Notes under the pieces: model-generated
Seen by the model: the letters and a program-made list of their open reading frames with translations, nothing else
The model's database searches: none
What the model was told of the DNA's origin: nothing
Translations under genes and position numbers: made by a program
Assembly (NCBI GenBank): GCA_947258835.1
Contig: CAMYJY010000018.1
Coordinates: 1 to 39,754 of the forward strand
Length of the DNA: 39,754 nucleotides
Origin: an uncultured Pirellulales bacterium
GTDB taxonomy: Bacteria; Planctomycetota; Planctomycetia; Pirellulales; Lacipirellulaceae
Direction of reading: 5' to 3'
In this document: one piece after another, positions 16,347 through 24,636 of the stretch
How positions within the stretch are numbered: position 1 is the first letter of the stretch
How the letters are laid out: every line of letters begins with the position of its first letter

Positions 16347-16994
16347 ATGCCAAAACTCACAGTCCATGATGCCAAGGGTAAGAAGGTTGGCACCTATACC
16401 ATTGAGCCAACGGATCTTGCTCCGCGGATTAATAAGCAGCTCCTGCATGATGCGGTGGTGATGTACCAGGCCAATTTGCGGCAGGGTTCGCACCAGACCA
16501 AGACCCGCGCTCAGGTGTCGGGTACGACCAAGAAGATGTATCGTCAGAAGGGTACGGGGAATGCTCGGGCCGGTTCGAAGCGGAGTGGTATCCGCACGGG
16601 CGGCGGTCACATTCATGCGATTCGCAATCGGGACTACTCGTATTCGCTGCCTCGCAAGGCCCTGCAGTTGGCCGCTCGGATGGCGATTGCCTCCAAGATT
16701 CGCGACGATGAAATTACCTTGATTGACAAGCTGGATTTTGATCAGCCCAAGACCAAAGAGATGGCTGGCGTTTTGCGGCATTTGGGTTGCGATGGTGAGT
16801 CGCTGCTGATTGCCACCGCGGGCCATGCAGTCAATGTCTACAAGAGTGCCCGTAATATCCGTCAGGTTTCCATATCACCGGCAGCCGAGTTGAACGCCTT
16901 GAGTGTGTTGTCTTCGCGGCGGTTGTTGATCACTCCCGAGGCCCTCGATCAAATCAAAGAGCGGGCCGCAGCCTCCAGTGGAGCGGGCAAATAA
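16347..16994 (+). CDS. rplD: 50S ribosomal protein L4
   Basis: Binds 23S rRNA and lines the exit tunnel; in E. coli it also represses its own operon. ATG 16347 (MPKLTVHDAKG) is chosen over the upstream GTG 16323, whose extra residues do not look like L4; the product is 215 residues. The tunnel-loop region is clear: QGSHQTKTRAQVSGTTKKMYRQKGTGNARAGSKRSGIRTGGG. The globular part follows with SYSLPRKALQLAARMAIASK. rplW starts 13 bp downstream, one of the few tight junctions in the cluster. Confidence 0.95.
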   Translation: MPKLTVHDAKGKKVGTYTIEPTDLAPRINKQLLHDAVVMYQANLRQGSHQTKTRAQVSGTTKKMYRQKGTGNARAGSKRSGIRTGGGHIHAIRNRDYSYSLPRKALQLAARMAIASKIRDDEITLIDKLDFDQPKTKEMAGVLRHLGCDGESLLIATAGHAVNVYKSARNIRQVSISPAAELNALSVLSSRRLLITPEALDQIKERAAASSGAGK

Positions 16995-17007
16995 GGCCTG
17001 AATCGCG

Positions 17008-17322
17008 ATGCCAAAGCATATTCCCAGTACCACAAGCATTGCCCTGCAGCCGCACCAGGTAATTATTAAGCCGCTGCTCACGGAAAAGGGTATTCATCGC
17101 TCCACGCGGTGCAATGCCTATGCCTTTCAGGTCAATCCCTTGGCGACCAAGGGGGATGTCCGCAGCGCCGTGGAAGAGTTGTTTGAAGTCAAAGTTGAAA
17201 AAGTTCGTACCCAGCATCGGAAGGGCAAGCCACGTCGCACCAAGATGCGGTTTGGCTACACCCAAGACTGGAAAAAAGCCATCGTGACACTCGACCCCGA
17301 GCATCACATCGAATTGTTTTAG
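17008..17322 (+). CDS. rplW: 50S ribosomal protein L23
   Basis: Located at the tunnel exit, where it docks trigger factor and SRP. The 104-residue protein shows IIKPLLTEKGIHRSTRCNAYAFQVNPLATKGDVRSAVEELFEVKVEKVRT, then GKPRRTKMRFGYTQDWKKAIVTL, all typical. The N-terminus is about 10 residues longer than the common form. The gene is followed by a 157-bp spacer filled by a duplicated hairpin-forming sequence, rather than by the usual immediate rplB start. Confidence 0.95.
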   Translation: MPKHIPSTTSIALQPHQVIIKPLLTEKGIHRSTRCNAYAFQVNPLATKGDVRSAVEELFEVKVEKVRTQHRKGKPRRTKMRFGYTQDWKKAIVTLDPEHHIELF

Positions 17323-17325
17323 CGA

Positions 17326-17477
17326 GTTACGAGTTACGGGTTACGGGTTGTGAGTTCAGGTGCTCGCGCCTCGAAACTCGTAACTCGCAACTCATTAGTT
17401 TTAGAAAGGCGCGAGTTACCAGTTATGAGTTGCGAGTTCATGTGCTCGCGCCTCGAAACTCCCCGCTCGCTACTCAC
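17326..17477. repeat. Duplicated hairpin-rich repeat between rplW and rplB
   Basis: Two imperfect copies about 82 bp apart share GAGTTC..GTGCTCGCGCCTCGAAACTC (17352-17379 and 17434-17461). They are flanked by GAGTTACGAGTTACGGG-type runs and their complements AACTCGTAACTCGCAACTC, so each copy can fold. The second copy ends right at the rplB start. Confidence 0.8.
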
Positions 17478-17479
17478 TC

Positions 17480-18343
17480 ATGGGTATTCGTAAATACAAG
17501 CCGGTTACTCCGGGCAGGCGTGACGCGACGGTCAGTGATTTTGCTGAGCTGACTCCGGGTGCGAAGCCGGAAAAATCCTTGTTGCGCCCGCTGGTGAAAA
17601 CTGGGGGGCGGAATAATCAGGGGAAGATTACCGTTCGTCACCGTGGCGGTGGTCACAAGCGGCGTTTTCGGTTGATTGATTTTCGGCGGAATAAGGATGG
17701 TGTTCCGGCCACGGTCGATTCCATTCAGTACGATCCCAATCGCTCAGCGCGGATTGCGCTGCTGCATTACGCGGATGGCGAGAAGCGGTATATTGTGGCC
17801 CCGGATGGCTTGCAGAAGGGGGATGTGGTGCAGAGCGGGAGTGATATTCCCGCCCAGGTGGGCAATTGCCTGCCGCTGTCCAAAATGCCTTTGGGAACGA
17901 CAATTTTTAATATTGAGATGCGTGCCGGGCGGGGCGGTGTGTTGTGCCGCAGCGCGGGCACGAGTGCTACGTTGATGGCCCGCGAGGCCGAGTGGGCCCA
18001 GATTTCGCTGCCCAGCGGTGAGATTCGGCGGATTCCCTCGGCGTGCCGTGCCACGGTGGGCCGGGCGAGCAACATCGACCACAGTGCGGTCGTGTTGGGG
18101 AAGGCCGGTCGCAAGCGGTGGTTGGGCCGACGGCCTCATGTTCGTGGTACCGCGATGAATCCCATCGACCATCCGCATGGTGGTGGCGAAGGGCGGACCA
18201 AGGGCGGGCGTCACCCGGTGAGCCCGGAGGGCAAGAGCGCCAAGGGCGGGGCGACCCGTCAGCGCCGCAAGGCTTCCAATAAAGCCATTGTGCGTCGTCG
18301 TCGGAGCAAGCGGTATGGACAACTGAAGTTAATTAAGAAGTAG
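17480..18343 (+). CDS. rplB: 50S ribosomal protein L2
   Basis: Large rRNA-binding protein needed for subunit joining and peptidyl transfer. At 287 residues it is slightly longer than E. coli L2 (273). Conserved blocks are [47 protein letters not shown] and the C-terminal [18 protein letters not shown] with the conserved functional His, then [16 protein letters not shown]. The ATG at 17480 directly follows the duplicated repeat and has no clear ribosome site (ACTCACTC upstream), so translation may depend on local RNA structure; this last point is inference. Confidence 0.96.
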   Translation: MGIRKYKPVTPGRRDATVSDFAELTPGAKPEKSLLRPLVKTGGRNNQGKITVRHRGGGHKRRFRLIDFRRNKDGVPATVDSIQYDPNRSARIALLHYADGEKRYIVAPDGLQKGDVVQSGSDIPAQVGNCLPLSKMPLGTTIFNIEMRAGRGGVLCRSAGTSATLMAREAEWAQISLPSGEIRRIPSACRATVGRASNIDHSAVVLGKAGRKRWLGRRPHVRGTAMNPIDHPHGGGEGRTKGGRHPVSPEGKSAKGGATRQRRKASNKAIVRRRRSKRYGQLKLIKK

Positions 18344-18475
18344 CTCGTTAGAAACAGCCATTAAGAAATAATTGGCAAAGCCCTCAGCATAATATTTTGA
18401 TCGCTTGACAACAGGCTGGCTGCTCATCAGGCCGCTGCCTGCTGGGGAGCGAAAAGCCGAAAGCCGAAAGTCATC

Positions 18476-18742
18476 ATGGGACGTTCACTCAAAAAAGGAC
18501 CTTACGTCGACCCCAAGTTGTATTTGAAGGTCGAGAAGCTGAATGATGCTGGCCAGAAGTCGCCGATTACTACCTGGGCTCGTGCTTGCACGATCGTGCC
18601 GGAGTTTGTCGGGCATACGTTTATGGTGCACAACGGCAAGGCCCATTTGAAGGTGTTTGTGACGGAGGACATGGTGGGGCACAAGTTGGGTGAGTTTTCG
18701 CCCACAAGAAATTTCCGTGGCCACAGTGGTAAAGGTAAGTAG
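18476..18742 (+). CDS. rpsS: 30S ribosomal protein S19
   Basis: Head protein of the 30S subunit that forms a complex with S13 near the A site. The 88-residue sequence begins [23 protein letters not shown] and contains [52 protein letters not shown], a near-consensus S19. It starts 132 bp after rplB; the spacer is A+T-rich near 18370-18405 but holds no convincing promoter pair. Confidence 0.96.
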   Translation: MGRSLKKGPYVDPKLYLKVEKLNDAGQKSPITTWARACTIVPEFVGHTFMVHNGKAHLKVFVTEDMVGHKLGEFSPTRNFRGHSGKGK

Positions 18743-18818
18743 TTTCTGGATGAGTAACCAGAGGGGTGTGTTGGCGGGTTTGCTTGCCACACATTGCTCG
18801 CAGATGGCAGCTTAAGAC

Positions 18819-19145
18819 ATGGCATATACAGCAACCCATCGGCATGCACGCATCAGCGCGACCAAGGTGCGGCCCATTGCCGACTTGATTCGTGGCCAGA
18901 AGGTGGATGATGCCTTGGCGATTTTGCGTTTCCAGCCCCAGCGTGGTGCACGCATGCTGGAGAAGGTGCTGAAGAGCGCTATGGGAAACGCGGAGGACCA
19001 GCGGGCGCCCAACTTGGCCGGTTTGCGGGTGGTGGATGCGCGCGTGGATGGCGGTCCGATGTTTAAGCGGGTTCGTCCGCGGGCGCGTGGCATGGCGCAC
19101 ATTATTAAGAAACGTTTTTCACACATCAAGATTTCGATCGAATAG
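18819..19145 (+). CDS. rplV: 50S ribosomal protein L22
   Basis: Its beta-hairpin reaches the exit tunnel near the macrolide site. The 108-residue protein shows the opening ATHRHARISATKVRPIADLIRGQKVDDALAIL and the C-terminal hairpin with GPMFKRVRPRARGMAHIIKKRFSHIKI. The central AMGNAEDQRAPNLAGLRVVDARVDGGP is typical. Spacers of 76 bp lie on each side. Confidence 0.95.
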   Translation: MAYTATHRHARISATKVRPIADLIRGQKVDDALAILRFQPQRGARMLEKVLKSAMGNAEDQRAPNLAGLRVVDARVDGGPMFKRVRPRARGMAHIIKKRFSHIKISIE

Positions 19146-19221
19146 GGAGTCGGCTCTCGGTGCACGGTGGTCTGCCGGATTTCGTTCTGGCGGGGCACCA
19201 ACTGCCGTCAGCTCCAATACT

Positions 19222-19917
19222 ATGGGTCAAAAAGTCAATCCCGTTGGTTTTCGTACAGGCATCATGCTGGGCTGGAAAAGCCGTTGGTATGCTTCCAAGA
19301 AAGAGTTCGCGGAGCTCCTGATTGAAGACCAAAAGATTCGCAAGTACGTCCACAAGAAGTACAAGTTTGCCGGTATTGCGAAGGTTGAAATTGAGCGGAC
19401 GCGCGACGAAGTGAAGGTCATTCTCTTTGCCGCCCGGCCGGGTGTGATTATTGGGCGGAAAGGGCAGGAGGTTGAGCAGCTGCAGGATGACTTGCAGGCC
19501 TTGGTGGGACGTCGAATCAATATCAAGATTGAAGAGATTTCCAATCCCAACCTGCAGGCCCAATTGGTGGCTGAGGATATCGCAGAGCAGTTGTCCAAGC
19601 GATCCAGTTTCCGCCGGACGATGAAGCGATCGATGGAACAAACGATGGAAGCCGGTGCCAAAGGCATCAAGATTCAATTGGCAGGCCGGTTGGGCGGGGC
19701 CGAGATGGCCCGTCGCGAGAAGCAGATCTCCGGATCGATTCCGCTGAGCACATTGCGGGCGAAGATCGACTACGGAATGGTGGAGGCCAAGACTGCCCAA
19801 GGGCATATTGGTGTCCAGGTATGGATCAATCAAGGTATGTACGAGGACGAGATCGATGGCGCTGATGCCCAAGAGGGTCAAGCACAGAAAAAGCCAAAGA
19901 GGTCGTATAAGAGGTAA
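19222..19917 (+). CDS. rpsC: 30S ribosomal protein S3
   Basis: Part of the mRNA entry site and helicase of the 30S subunit. It begins MGQKVNPVGFRTGIMLGWKSRWYA and carries the KH motif RPGVIIGRKGQEVEQL (about residues 73-88); the C-terminal domain has GAKGIKIQLAGRLGGAEMARRE and LRAKIDYGMVEAKTAQGHIGVQVWI. It is 231 residues long. Its last 20 or so codons (EDEIDGADAQEGQAQKKPKR) overlap the start of rplP in another frame. No strong ribosome site is visible before ATG 19222; a long open frame upstream (from 19036) is a shadow of rplV. Confidence 0.96.
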   Translation: MGQKVNPVGFRTGIMLGWKSRWYASKKEFAELLIEDQKIRKYVHKKYKFAGIAKVEIERTRDEVKVILFAARPGVIIGRKGQEVEQLQDDLQALVGRRINIKIEEISNPNLQAQLVAEDIAEQLSKRSSFRRTMKRSMEQTMEAGAKGIKIQLAGRLGGAEMARREKQISGSIPLSTLRAKIDYGMVEAKTAQGHIGVQVWINQGMYEDEIDGADAQEGQAQKKPKRSYKR

Positions 19918-20266
19918 CGCGACCCGTGGCAACCGAGTGGTCTTTGGTGACTTCGGATTGCAGTCCTACGAGGGCGGGTGGATCAGTGCCGCGACGATCG
20001 AGGCTGGACGTATAGCCGCGCAGCAATACATTCGCGGCGAAGGGAAGCTCTACATCCGTATCTTTCCGCACAAGTCCATTACCTCCATCCCTTTGGAAAC
20101 ACGTATGGGCAAAGGCAAGGGGGAGCCCGATTATTGGGCTGCCACGGTGCGGCCCGGCACGATCCTTTACGAATTAGCTGGCGTGACGGAAGAGCAGGCC
20201 AAGATTTGTTTTGCCCGCTTGGCCCATAAGATGCCCGTAGCAGTCAGAATGGTCAAACGTAAATAG
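19856..20266 (+). CDS. rplP: 50S ribosomal protein L16
   Basis: Organises the A-site and P-site tRNA binding region of the 50S subunit. ATG 19856 (MALMPKRVKHRKSQRGRI) or ATG 19865 (MPKRVKHRK) is the likely start; both lie inside rpsC, so the overlap is 62 or 53 bp. Diagnostic segments are RGNRVVFGDFGLQSYEGGWI, FPHKSITSIPLETRMGKGKGEPDYWAATVRPGTILYEL and EEQAKICFARLAHKMPVAVRMVKR. From 19856 the product is 136 residues, the family's normal size. rpmC follows after 7 bp. Confidence 0.95.
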   Translation: MALMPKRVKHRKSQRGRIRGNATRGNRVVFGDFGLQSYEGGWISAATIEAGRIAAQQYIRGEGKLYIRIFPHKSITSIPLETRMGKGKGEPDYWAATVRPGTILYELAGVTEEQAKICFARLAHKMPVAVRMVKRK

Positions 20267-20273
20267 GCGCCAG

Positions 20274-20507
20274 ATGAACAAAGCCAGTGAACTTCGCGAA
20301 ATGAGTGATGAGCAGCTCGCGCTCACGTTGAAAGAAGCAACCGACAATTTGTTTCGCTTTCACATCCAAGCACAAACGGACCGACTCGACGCACCGAGTG
20401 AGTTGCGTCGGGCACGAAGGTTGGTGGCTCGGGTGAAGACGATCCAGACCCAGAGGGCCAGCAAGTCGGAGAAAACAACCGCTGCGACCGCTGAAGACTC
20501 AAACTGA
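20274..20507 (+). CDS. rpmC: 50S ribosomal protein L29
   Basis: Small helical-hairpin protein beside L23 at the tunnel exit. The 77-residue protein shows ASELREMSDEQLALTLKEATDNLFRFHIQAQTDRLDAPSELRRARRLVARVKTIQ. The tail (RASKSEKTTAATAEDSN) is a low-complexity extension. The final codons and the TGA are part of a dispersed repeat (family C, 20496-20545), also found after rplR and at the end of map. rpsQ begins 43 bp downstream, just past that repeat. Confidence 0.93.
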   Translation: MNKASELREMSDEQLALTLKEATDNLFRFHIQAQTDRLDAPSELRRARRLVARVKTIQTQRASKSEKTTAATAEDSN

Positions 20508-20545
20508 AAACAAGGCCTCCCTGCAACCGGTGCCATCCGGAAAAT
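20496..20545 (+). repeat. Family C repeat, copy 1 (contains the rpmC stop)
   Basis: GACTCAAACTGAAAACAAGG, then CCTCC and an ACCGG segment, matches 24505-24592 and 28530-28616. The TGA inside AACTGAAAA is the rpmC stop codon. This copy is shorter than the other two. Confidence 0.75.
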
Positions 20546-20550
20546 AAAAC

Positions 20551-20862
20551 ATGCCCAAAAAACAACTCATTGGTGTCGTGGCCAGCGACAAGATGGACAA
20601 ATGCCGCCGTGTGGAAATTGACCGCTTGGTCAGGCATCCCAAGTACGGAAAGTTTATTAAACGCCGGACCGTCTGCCATGTTCATGATGAGCACAACGAG
20701 TCGCACACAGGCGATACGGTGGAAATTGTCGAATGTCCGCCCAAGTCGAAGACCAAGCGTTGGGATTTGGTGCGGGTGGTTGCCAAAAGCCGCTTGGTGG
20801 ATATTGCGGCCATGCGTGCCGCGGCCAAAGAGCAGGCAGGTGGTGAGAAGGTCGAGTCGTAG
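20551..20862 (+). CDS. rpsQ: 30S ribosomal protein S17
   Basis: OB-fold protein that binds 16S rRNA early in assembly. The 103-residue sequence has [75 protein letters not shown], a good S17 match, plus a C-terminal extension of about 20 residues ([20 protein letters not shown]) not found in the short E. coli form. The ATG follows an A-rich stretch (GGAAAATAAAAC). An 89-bp spacer leads to rplN. Confidence 0.95.
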   Translation: MPKKQLIGVVASDKMDKCRRVEIDRLVRHPKYGKFIKRRTVCHVHDEHNESHTGDTVEIVECPPKSKTKRWDLVRVVAKSRLVDIAAMRAAAKEQAGGEKVES

Positions 20863-20951
20863 ATGCCAGAGGGCTTGGCGTTGGCCAGTCGCGGGAGCCA
20901 CGAGGCTGCGGGCAGCAAAAATGAGCACACTTAGGTTTTGAGAGTAGTACG

Positions 20952-21320
20952 ATGATTCAAATGCAAAGTCGCTTGGCGGTGGCTGACAACACGGGTGCCA
21001 AAGAGGTGATGTGCATCAAGGTGTTGGGGGGAAGCCGTCGTCGCTTCGCGCGGATTGGCGACGTGATTGTCTGCAGCGTTAAGAGTGTGATTCCTGGCAG
21101 TGAAGTCAAGAGAAAGACGGTGGTCCGTGGCGTGATCGTCCGGCTCAGAGCCCCCACGCGGCGGGCCGATGGGAGCTACGTACGCTTCGACACCAATGCC
21201 GTCGTGCTGATCGATAAAGACAACAACCCCCGCGGCACGCGTATTTTTGGGGCCGTAGCGCGGGAGCTGCGTGAGCGGAAGTTTATGAAAATTGTCAGCC
21301 TGGCCAACGAGGTGATCTAG
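20952..21320 (+). CDS. rplN: 50S ribosomal protein L14
   Basis: Sits at the subunit interface and contacts 16S rRNA. It is 122 residues long with the near-invariant start [44 protein letters not shown], then [52 protein letters not shown]. There are no insertions. rplX starts after a single base, so these two genes are translationally coupled. Confidence 0.97.
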   Translation: MIQMQSRLAVADNTGAKEVMCIKVLGGSRRRFARIGDVIVCSVKSVIPGSEVKRKTVVRGVIVRLRAPTRRADGSYVRFDTNAVVLIDKDNNPRGTRIFGAVARELRERKFMKIVSLANEVI

Positions 21321-21321
21321 C

Positions 21322-21669
21322 ATGCTGATTCGCACTGGAGATACGATCGAAGTGATTGCCGGAGCCGATCGCGGCACGACCAGCCGCGTGATTCAGGTTG
21401 ATCGGGAAAAGGGCAAGGCTTTGGTGGAAAACGTCAACCGTGTGTACAAGCACGTGCGGCGAAGTCAAAAACATCCCCAAGGGGGGCGTTTGAGCAAAGA
21501 GATGCCCATCCAGCTTTCCAATGTGATGTATGTCTGTCCGTCCTGCTCCAGTCCTTCGCGACTGGGCGCGCGGTTTTCCCCGGAGGGTGCCAAAGAACGT
21601 TTTTGTAAGAAATGCGGCGCGAGTGCTGGCGAAATCGCACCAGCCCATGCGTCCCACGCCCAGAAATAA
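21322..21669 (+). CDS. rplX: 50S ribosomal protein L24 with C-terminal zinc-ribbon motif
   Basis: Early 50S assembly protein. Residues 1-60 form the KOW domain: IRTGDTIEVIAGADRGTTSRVIQVDREKGKALVENVNRVYKHVR. The extended C-terminal part carries paired cysteines (CPSC at 72-75, CKKC at 95-98), a probable zinc ribbon like that in many L24 proteins outside the Proteobacteria. Total 115 residues. Behind the gene lies the longest family A repeat, with an internal 27-bp triplication, and rplE starts only 203 bp later. Confidence 0.94.
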   Translation: MLIRTGDTIEVIAGADRGTTSRVIQVDREKGKALVENVNRVYKHVRRSQKHPQGGRLSKEMPIQLSNVMYVCPSCSSPSRLGARFSPEGAKERFCKKCGASAGEIAPAHASHAQK

Positions 21670-21815
21670 GGCGGCAGGTGCCTGCCCTCGGCTTGACCGG
21701 GGGCCGCCGGCCAATGCGAGGGCGGCAGTGCCGCCGGCCAATGCGAGGGCGGCAGTGCCGCCGGCCAATGCGAGCTACCGCTCGGAAGGTGTTTGCCCGC
21801 TTCCGTTGGGCGCTT
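21668..21815 (-). repeat. Family A repeat, copy 4, with internal 27-bp triplication
   Basis: In reverse orientation this carries GGCAGGTGCCTGCCCTCGGC, a CCGGGGGCC block, GCTACCGCTCGGAAGG and CCGCTTCCGTTGGGCGC. Between these, the unit containing CCAATGCGAGGGCGGCAGTG recurs at a 27-bp period (CCAATGCGAG at 21711, 21738 and 21765). It fills most of the rplX-rplE spacer. Confidence 0.85.
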
Positions 21816-21872
21816 GAATTGTTGTAAATATTAGAATTCCAATCGTTAGTAGCACAAAGTACGCGAACCACT

Positions 21873-22430
21873 ATGACTGCTCGACTGAAAGAACGCTACG
21901 AGAATGAGCTTCTCCCCCAGCTGGCGGAGAAGCTCGGACGCCAAAATCGTCTGTCGCTGCCCAAACTGGAAAAAATTGTGGTGAGCATGGGGGTGGGCAG
22001 TGCCATCGCGGACAAGAAGCATCTTGAGGAAGCCACTGCGGCCATGGCGGAAATCACGGGTCAAAAGCCCATGATCTGCCGGGCCCGCAAGTCCGTGGCC
22101 AACTTCAAGTTGCGGGCGGGCTACGCGATTGGTTGCAAGGTTACCTTGCGTGGTGTGCGGATGTATGAATTTTTGGATCGCTTGATTTCCTTGGCTTTAC
22201 CCCGTGTGCGTGACTTTCGGGGGCTGAACCCAAAAGCCTTTGACCGGCATGGCAACTACAGCCTGGGTTTGAATGAACAGCTGGTGTTTCCCGAGCTCAA
22301 TCCGGACAAATATCTTCGCCCCCAGGGGATGAATATTGCTTTTTGCTGTTCCACCGATTCGGACGATGAGTCACGCGAATTGCTGGCCGGTTTTGGCATG
22401 CCTTTCCAAACGGCCGAGAATAAGCAGTAG
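21873..22430 (+). CDS. rplE: 50S ribosomal protein L5
   Basis: Binds 5S rRNA and contacts P-site tRNA. The 185-residue protein has LKERYENELLPQLAEKLG, LPKLEKIVVSMGVGSAI, GQKPMICRARKSVANFKLRAGYAIGCKVTLRGVRMYEFLDRLISLALPRVRDFRGLNPKAFD and NYSLGLNEQLVFPEL, all family hallmarks. The tail LLAGFGMPFQTAENKQ is normal. It is isolated by spacers of 203 bp (repeat A) and 150 bp. The latter shows no feature I can name. Confidence 0.96.
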   Translation: MTARLKERYENELLPQLAEKLGRQNRLSLPKLEKIVVSMGVGSAIADKKHLEEATAAMAEITGQKPMICRARKSVANFKLRAGYAIGCKVTLRGVRMYEFLDRLISLALPRVRDFRGLNPKAFDRHGNYSLGLNEQLVFPELNPDKYLRPQGMNIAFCCSTDSDDESRELLAGFGMPFQTAENKQ

Positions 22431-22580
22431 TCGATTTTTTCAACAGAGACATTTCCAATGAACGGGTACTCCAGAAAATCGTAGCGGACAGCACCGAGAT
22501 GGGTTGCCGCAAGTCGCGTTTGGGCCCCTGTGCGGGGCTTGGTCGCAGACGAAGTTTATCGAAAGGATAAGACAAGACAG

Positions 22581-22766
22581 GTGGCTAGCAAATCAAAAAT
22601 CGCCAAGGCGGAAAAGACCCCTAAATTTTCCACGCGCATTGAGTCACGGTGTCAGATTTGCGGTCGGCCGCGTGCTGTGTACCGCAAGTTTGGAATTTGC
22701 CGTATTTGTTTTCGCAACCTGGCCGACAAGGGATTGATACCGGGTGTGAAGAAGGCCAGCTGGTAG
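22581..22766 (+). CDS. rpsN: 30S ribosomal protein S14, zinc-binding type
   Basis: Head protein of the 30S subunit. The GTG start at 22581 gives 61 residues, exactly the length of type Z S14 ([23 protein letters not shown]...). Zinc ligands are C24, C27, C40 and C43 (CQIC...CRIC), and the end [11 protein letters not shown] is typical. AAAGGA at 22562-22567 is some distance from the start, so the ribosome site is weak. An upstream in-frame start (22530) would add 17 residues that do not resemble S14. A 143-bp spacer precedes rpsH. Confidence 0.93.
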   Translation: MASKSKIAKAEKTPKFSTRIESRCQICGRPRAVYRKFGICRICFRNLADKGLIPGVKKASW

Positions 22767-22909
22767 GCTTGTTGGCTGGGGCGCGGTGGAAGCCCCCAGC
22801 CTGACAAAAACAGCGGGTGGTGTGGGCTCCAGCAGCCTGGCACGATCCAGTGTGGTGAAAAACAACGTACTAACGAGACCCTTTTAGTAGTCACTGGGAC
22901 AATAACGAG

Positions 22910-23347
22910 ATGATGACCGACCCTATCGCCGATATGCTGACCCGCATTCGCAATGCGGTGAGCGTAGAACGGCCGATCGTCGAAATGCCGCACTCGAAAG
23001 TTAAACGAGGTGTTGCCGAAGTGCTCAAGCGCGAAGGTTACATCTGGGATTGGCGCGAGGAGGAACCACCGGCTCCAGGGAGTCAGGCGGACGCCGGTGC
23101 TAAAGTGCGTGGTCCGGGCAAGCGACTTTGTTTGGAGCTGAAATACGGCCCCAACGGCGAGCGGGTGATTCGGCATATCAAACGGGTGAGTCGACCTGGC
23201 TGCCGGGTCTACAGTCGTGCCAACGGTTTGCGGCCGATTCTCAATGGGTTGGGGATCTCGATCATCAGTACCAGTCGTGGTGTGATCAGTGATCGTGAAG
23301 CTCGGCAAAAGAAGCTGGGCGGCGAAGTTTTGTGTGAATTGTGGTAG
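22910..23347 (+). CDS. rpsH: 30S ribosomal protein S8
   Basis: Primary 16S rRNA binder of the central domain and translational repressor of the spc operon in E. coli. Sequence blocks: [36 protein letters not shown], and the C-terminal [30 protein letters not shown]. At 145 residues it is about 15 longer than usual, because of an insertion around residues 50-70 ([20 protein letters not shown]) in the loop between the two domains. The first two codons are both ATG (22910 and 22913). Confidence 0.95.
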   Translation: MMTDPIADMLTRIRNAVSVERPIVEMPHSKVKRGVAEVLKREGYIWDWREEEPPAPGSQADAGAKVRGPGKRLCLELKYGPNGERVIRHIKRVSRPGCRVYSRANGLRPILNGLGISIISTSRGVISDREARQKKLGGEVLCELW

Positions 23348-23416
23348 GAGAGGCAGTCACCGCTCGGCGAGGAGCCGTTCGGTCCCGACCGCCGATAGCT
23401 GAAGGCCAAATGAAAC

Positions 23417-23959
23417 ATGTCACGTATCGGTAAAAAGCCAGTCACGATTCCCGCGGGTGTTCAGGTCCGCGTTGCCAATCGGGAAATCTCGGTGGAGGGC
23501 AAGCTGGGTAAGCTTGTCTGGAGCCATCGACCAGAACTGACGGTGACGGTCGACGACCAAGCCGGGACGGTTGTCGTCCAACGCGCCAATGACCAGAGTC
23601 AAAGTCGCGCCTTGCACGGACTGACTCGGTCTTTGATTCAAAATATGGTGGTTGGTGTTTCAACCGGATACGAAAAGCGACTCGAGATTCATGGCGTGGG
23701 CTATTTGGCCGCCGTTCAGGGAAACGTGTTGCAGCTGCGTGTCGGTTTTGCCAACGAAATTCACAAAACAATTCCCGCGGGTGTGGAGGTGACTTGCCCG
23801 GATCAGACGCATGTGGTCATCAAGGGAATCGATAAGCAAAAAGTAGGTCAATTCGCGGCCGAGGTGCGGGCCGTCCGCAAACCGGAACCTTACAAAGGCA
23901 AGGGCATTCATTACGAAGGCGAACAAATTCGTCGCAAAGCAGGGAAGGCCGCGAAATAG
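23417..23959 (+). CDS. rplF: 50S ribosomal protein L6
   Basis: Two-domain protein near the GTPase centre. The 180-residue product reads SRIGKKPVTIPAGVQVRV, LHGLTRSLIQNMVVGVSTGYEKRLEIHGVGYLAAVQGNVLQLRVGFANEI and ends with GIDKQKVGQFAAEVRAVRKPEPYKGKGIHYEGEQIRRKAGKAAK, the L6 signature. It is close to the family length with no insertions. It starts 69 bp after rpsH, and an 18-bp tandem repeat lies in the next spacer. Confidence 0.96.
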   Translation: MSRIGKKPVTIPAGVQVRVANREISVEGKLGKLVWSHRPELTVTVDDQAGTVVVQRANDQSQSRALHGLTRSLIQNMVVGVSTGYEKRLEIHGVGYLAAVQGNVLQLRVGFANEIHKTIPAGVEVTCPDQTHVVIKGIDKQKVGQFAAEVRAVRKPEPYKGKGIHYEGEQIRRKAGKAAK

Positions 23960-24007
23960 AGTGGTCCGCACGCGACGTTGTCGCGGGGCCCAGTCAGGGA
24001 GAGCTGA

Positions 24008-24061
24008 CGTACCATTCGACTTCGGCGTACCATTCAACTTCGGCGTACCATTCAACTTCGG
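24008..24061. repeat. 18-bp tandem repeat, three units, before rplR
   Basis: CGTACCATTCGACTTCGG is repeated at 24008, 24026 and 24044, with one base changed (G to A) in units two and three. It fills part of the 154-bp rplF-rplR spacer. Confidence 0.9.
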
Positions 24062-24113
24062 CGGGCAGGCCTGGGCGACACACGCGTGGGATTGTTGAGA
24101 GAGAGAGTTTTTC

Positions 24114-24482
24114 ATGGATCATCAAAAAGCAATTGACAAACAACGCCAAAGACGCCGTTTTCGCGTGCGGAAGCGGCTGCGTGGCACGGCGGATCGTCCC
24201 CGCCTCTGCATCACGCGTAGTCACCGCAATATCTTGGCGCAGGTCATCGATGATATCGCGGGCAAGACTCTGGTCAGCGCGTCGACTAGCGATAAGGATT
24301 TAGCTCCCAAGGTTAAGTATGGGGGCAACGCCGAGGCGGCGGAGGTGGTGGGCAAGACGATCGCCGATCGGGCAGCCCAGGCAGGTGTGCAGCGGGTATG
24401 TTTTGACCGTGGCAGTAGCAAATATCATGGCCGTGTGGCGGCCTTGGCCAACGCGGCACGCGAGGCAGGTTTGCAATTTTAG
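24114..24482 (+). CDS. rplR: 50S ribosomal protein L18
   Basis: 5S rRNA-binding protein of the central protuberance. The 122-residue protein has the basic N-terminus [39 protein letters not shown] and the C-terminal block [44 protein letters not shown], both characteristic. A GAGAGAGAG ribosome site lies about 7 nt before ATG 24114. The next 154 bp hold a family C repeat (24505-24592) before rpsE. Confidence 0.95.
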   Translation: MDHQKAIDKQRQRRRFRVRKRLRGTADRPRLCITRSHRNILAQVIDDIAGKTLVSASTSDKDLAPKVKYGGNAEAAEVVGKTIADRAAQAGVQRVCFDRGSSKYHGRVAALANAAREAGLQF

Positions 24483-24504
24483 CCGGCCAGCGGGCATTTT
24501 AATT

Positions 24505-24592
24505 AACTCAAACTGAAAATGAGGCCTCCATGAAGCCGGTAAAGCCCGATAAAATAGCCCCCGTTTCCGCACCGCGGCGGCTCACCGAGAAA
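24505..24592 (+). repeat. Family C repeat, copy 2
   Basis: AACTCAAACTGAAAATGAGG, GAAGCCGGTAAAGC and GCGGCGGCTCACCGAGAA align along their length with 28530-28616. Unlike the other two copies it lies wholly between genes (rplR and rpsE). Confidence 0.85.
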
Positions 24593-24636
24593 CCTGGTTG
24601 GGAGACGCACTAATTTCCATTTCACGGGAGTCGAAC

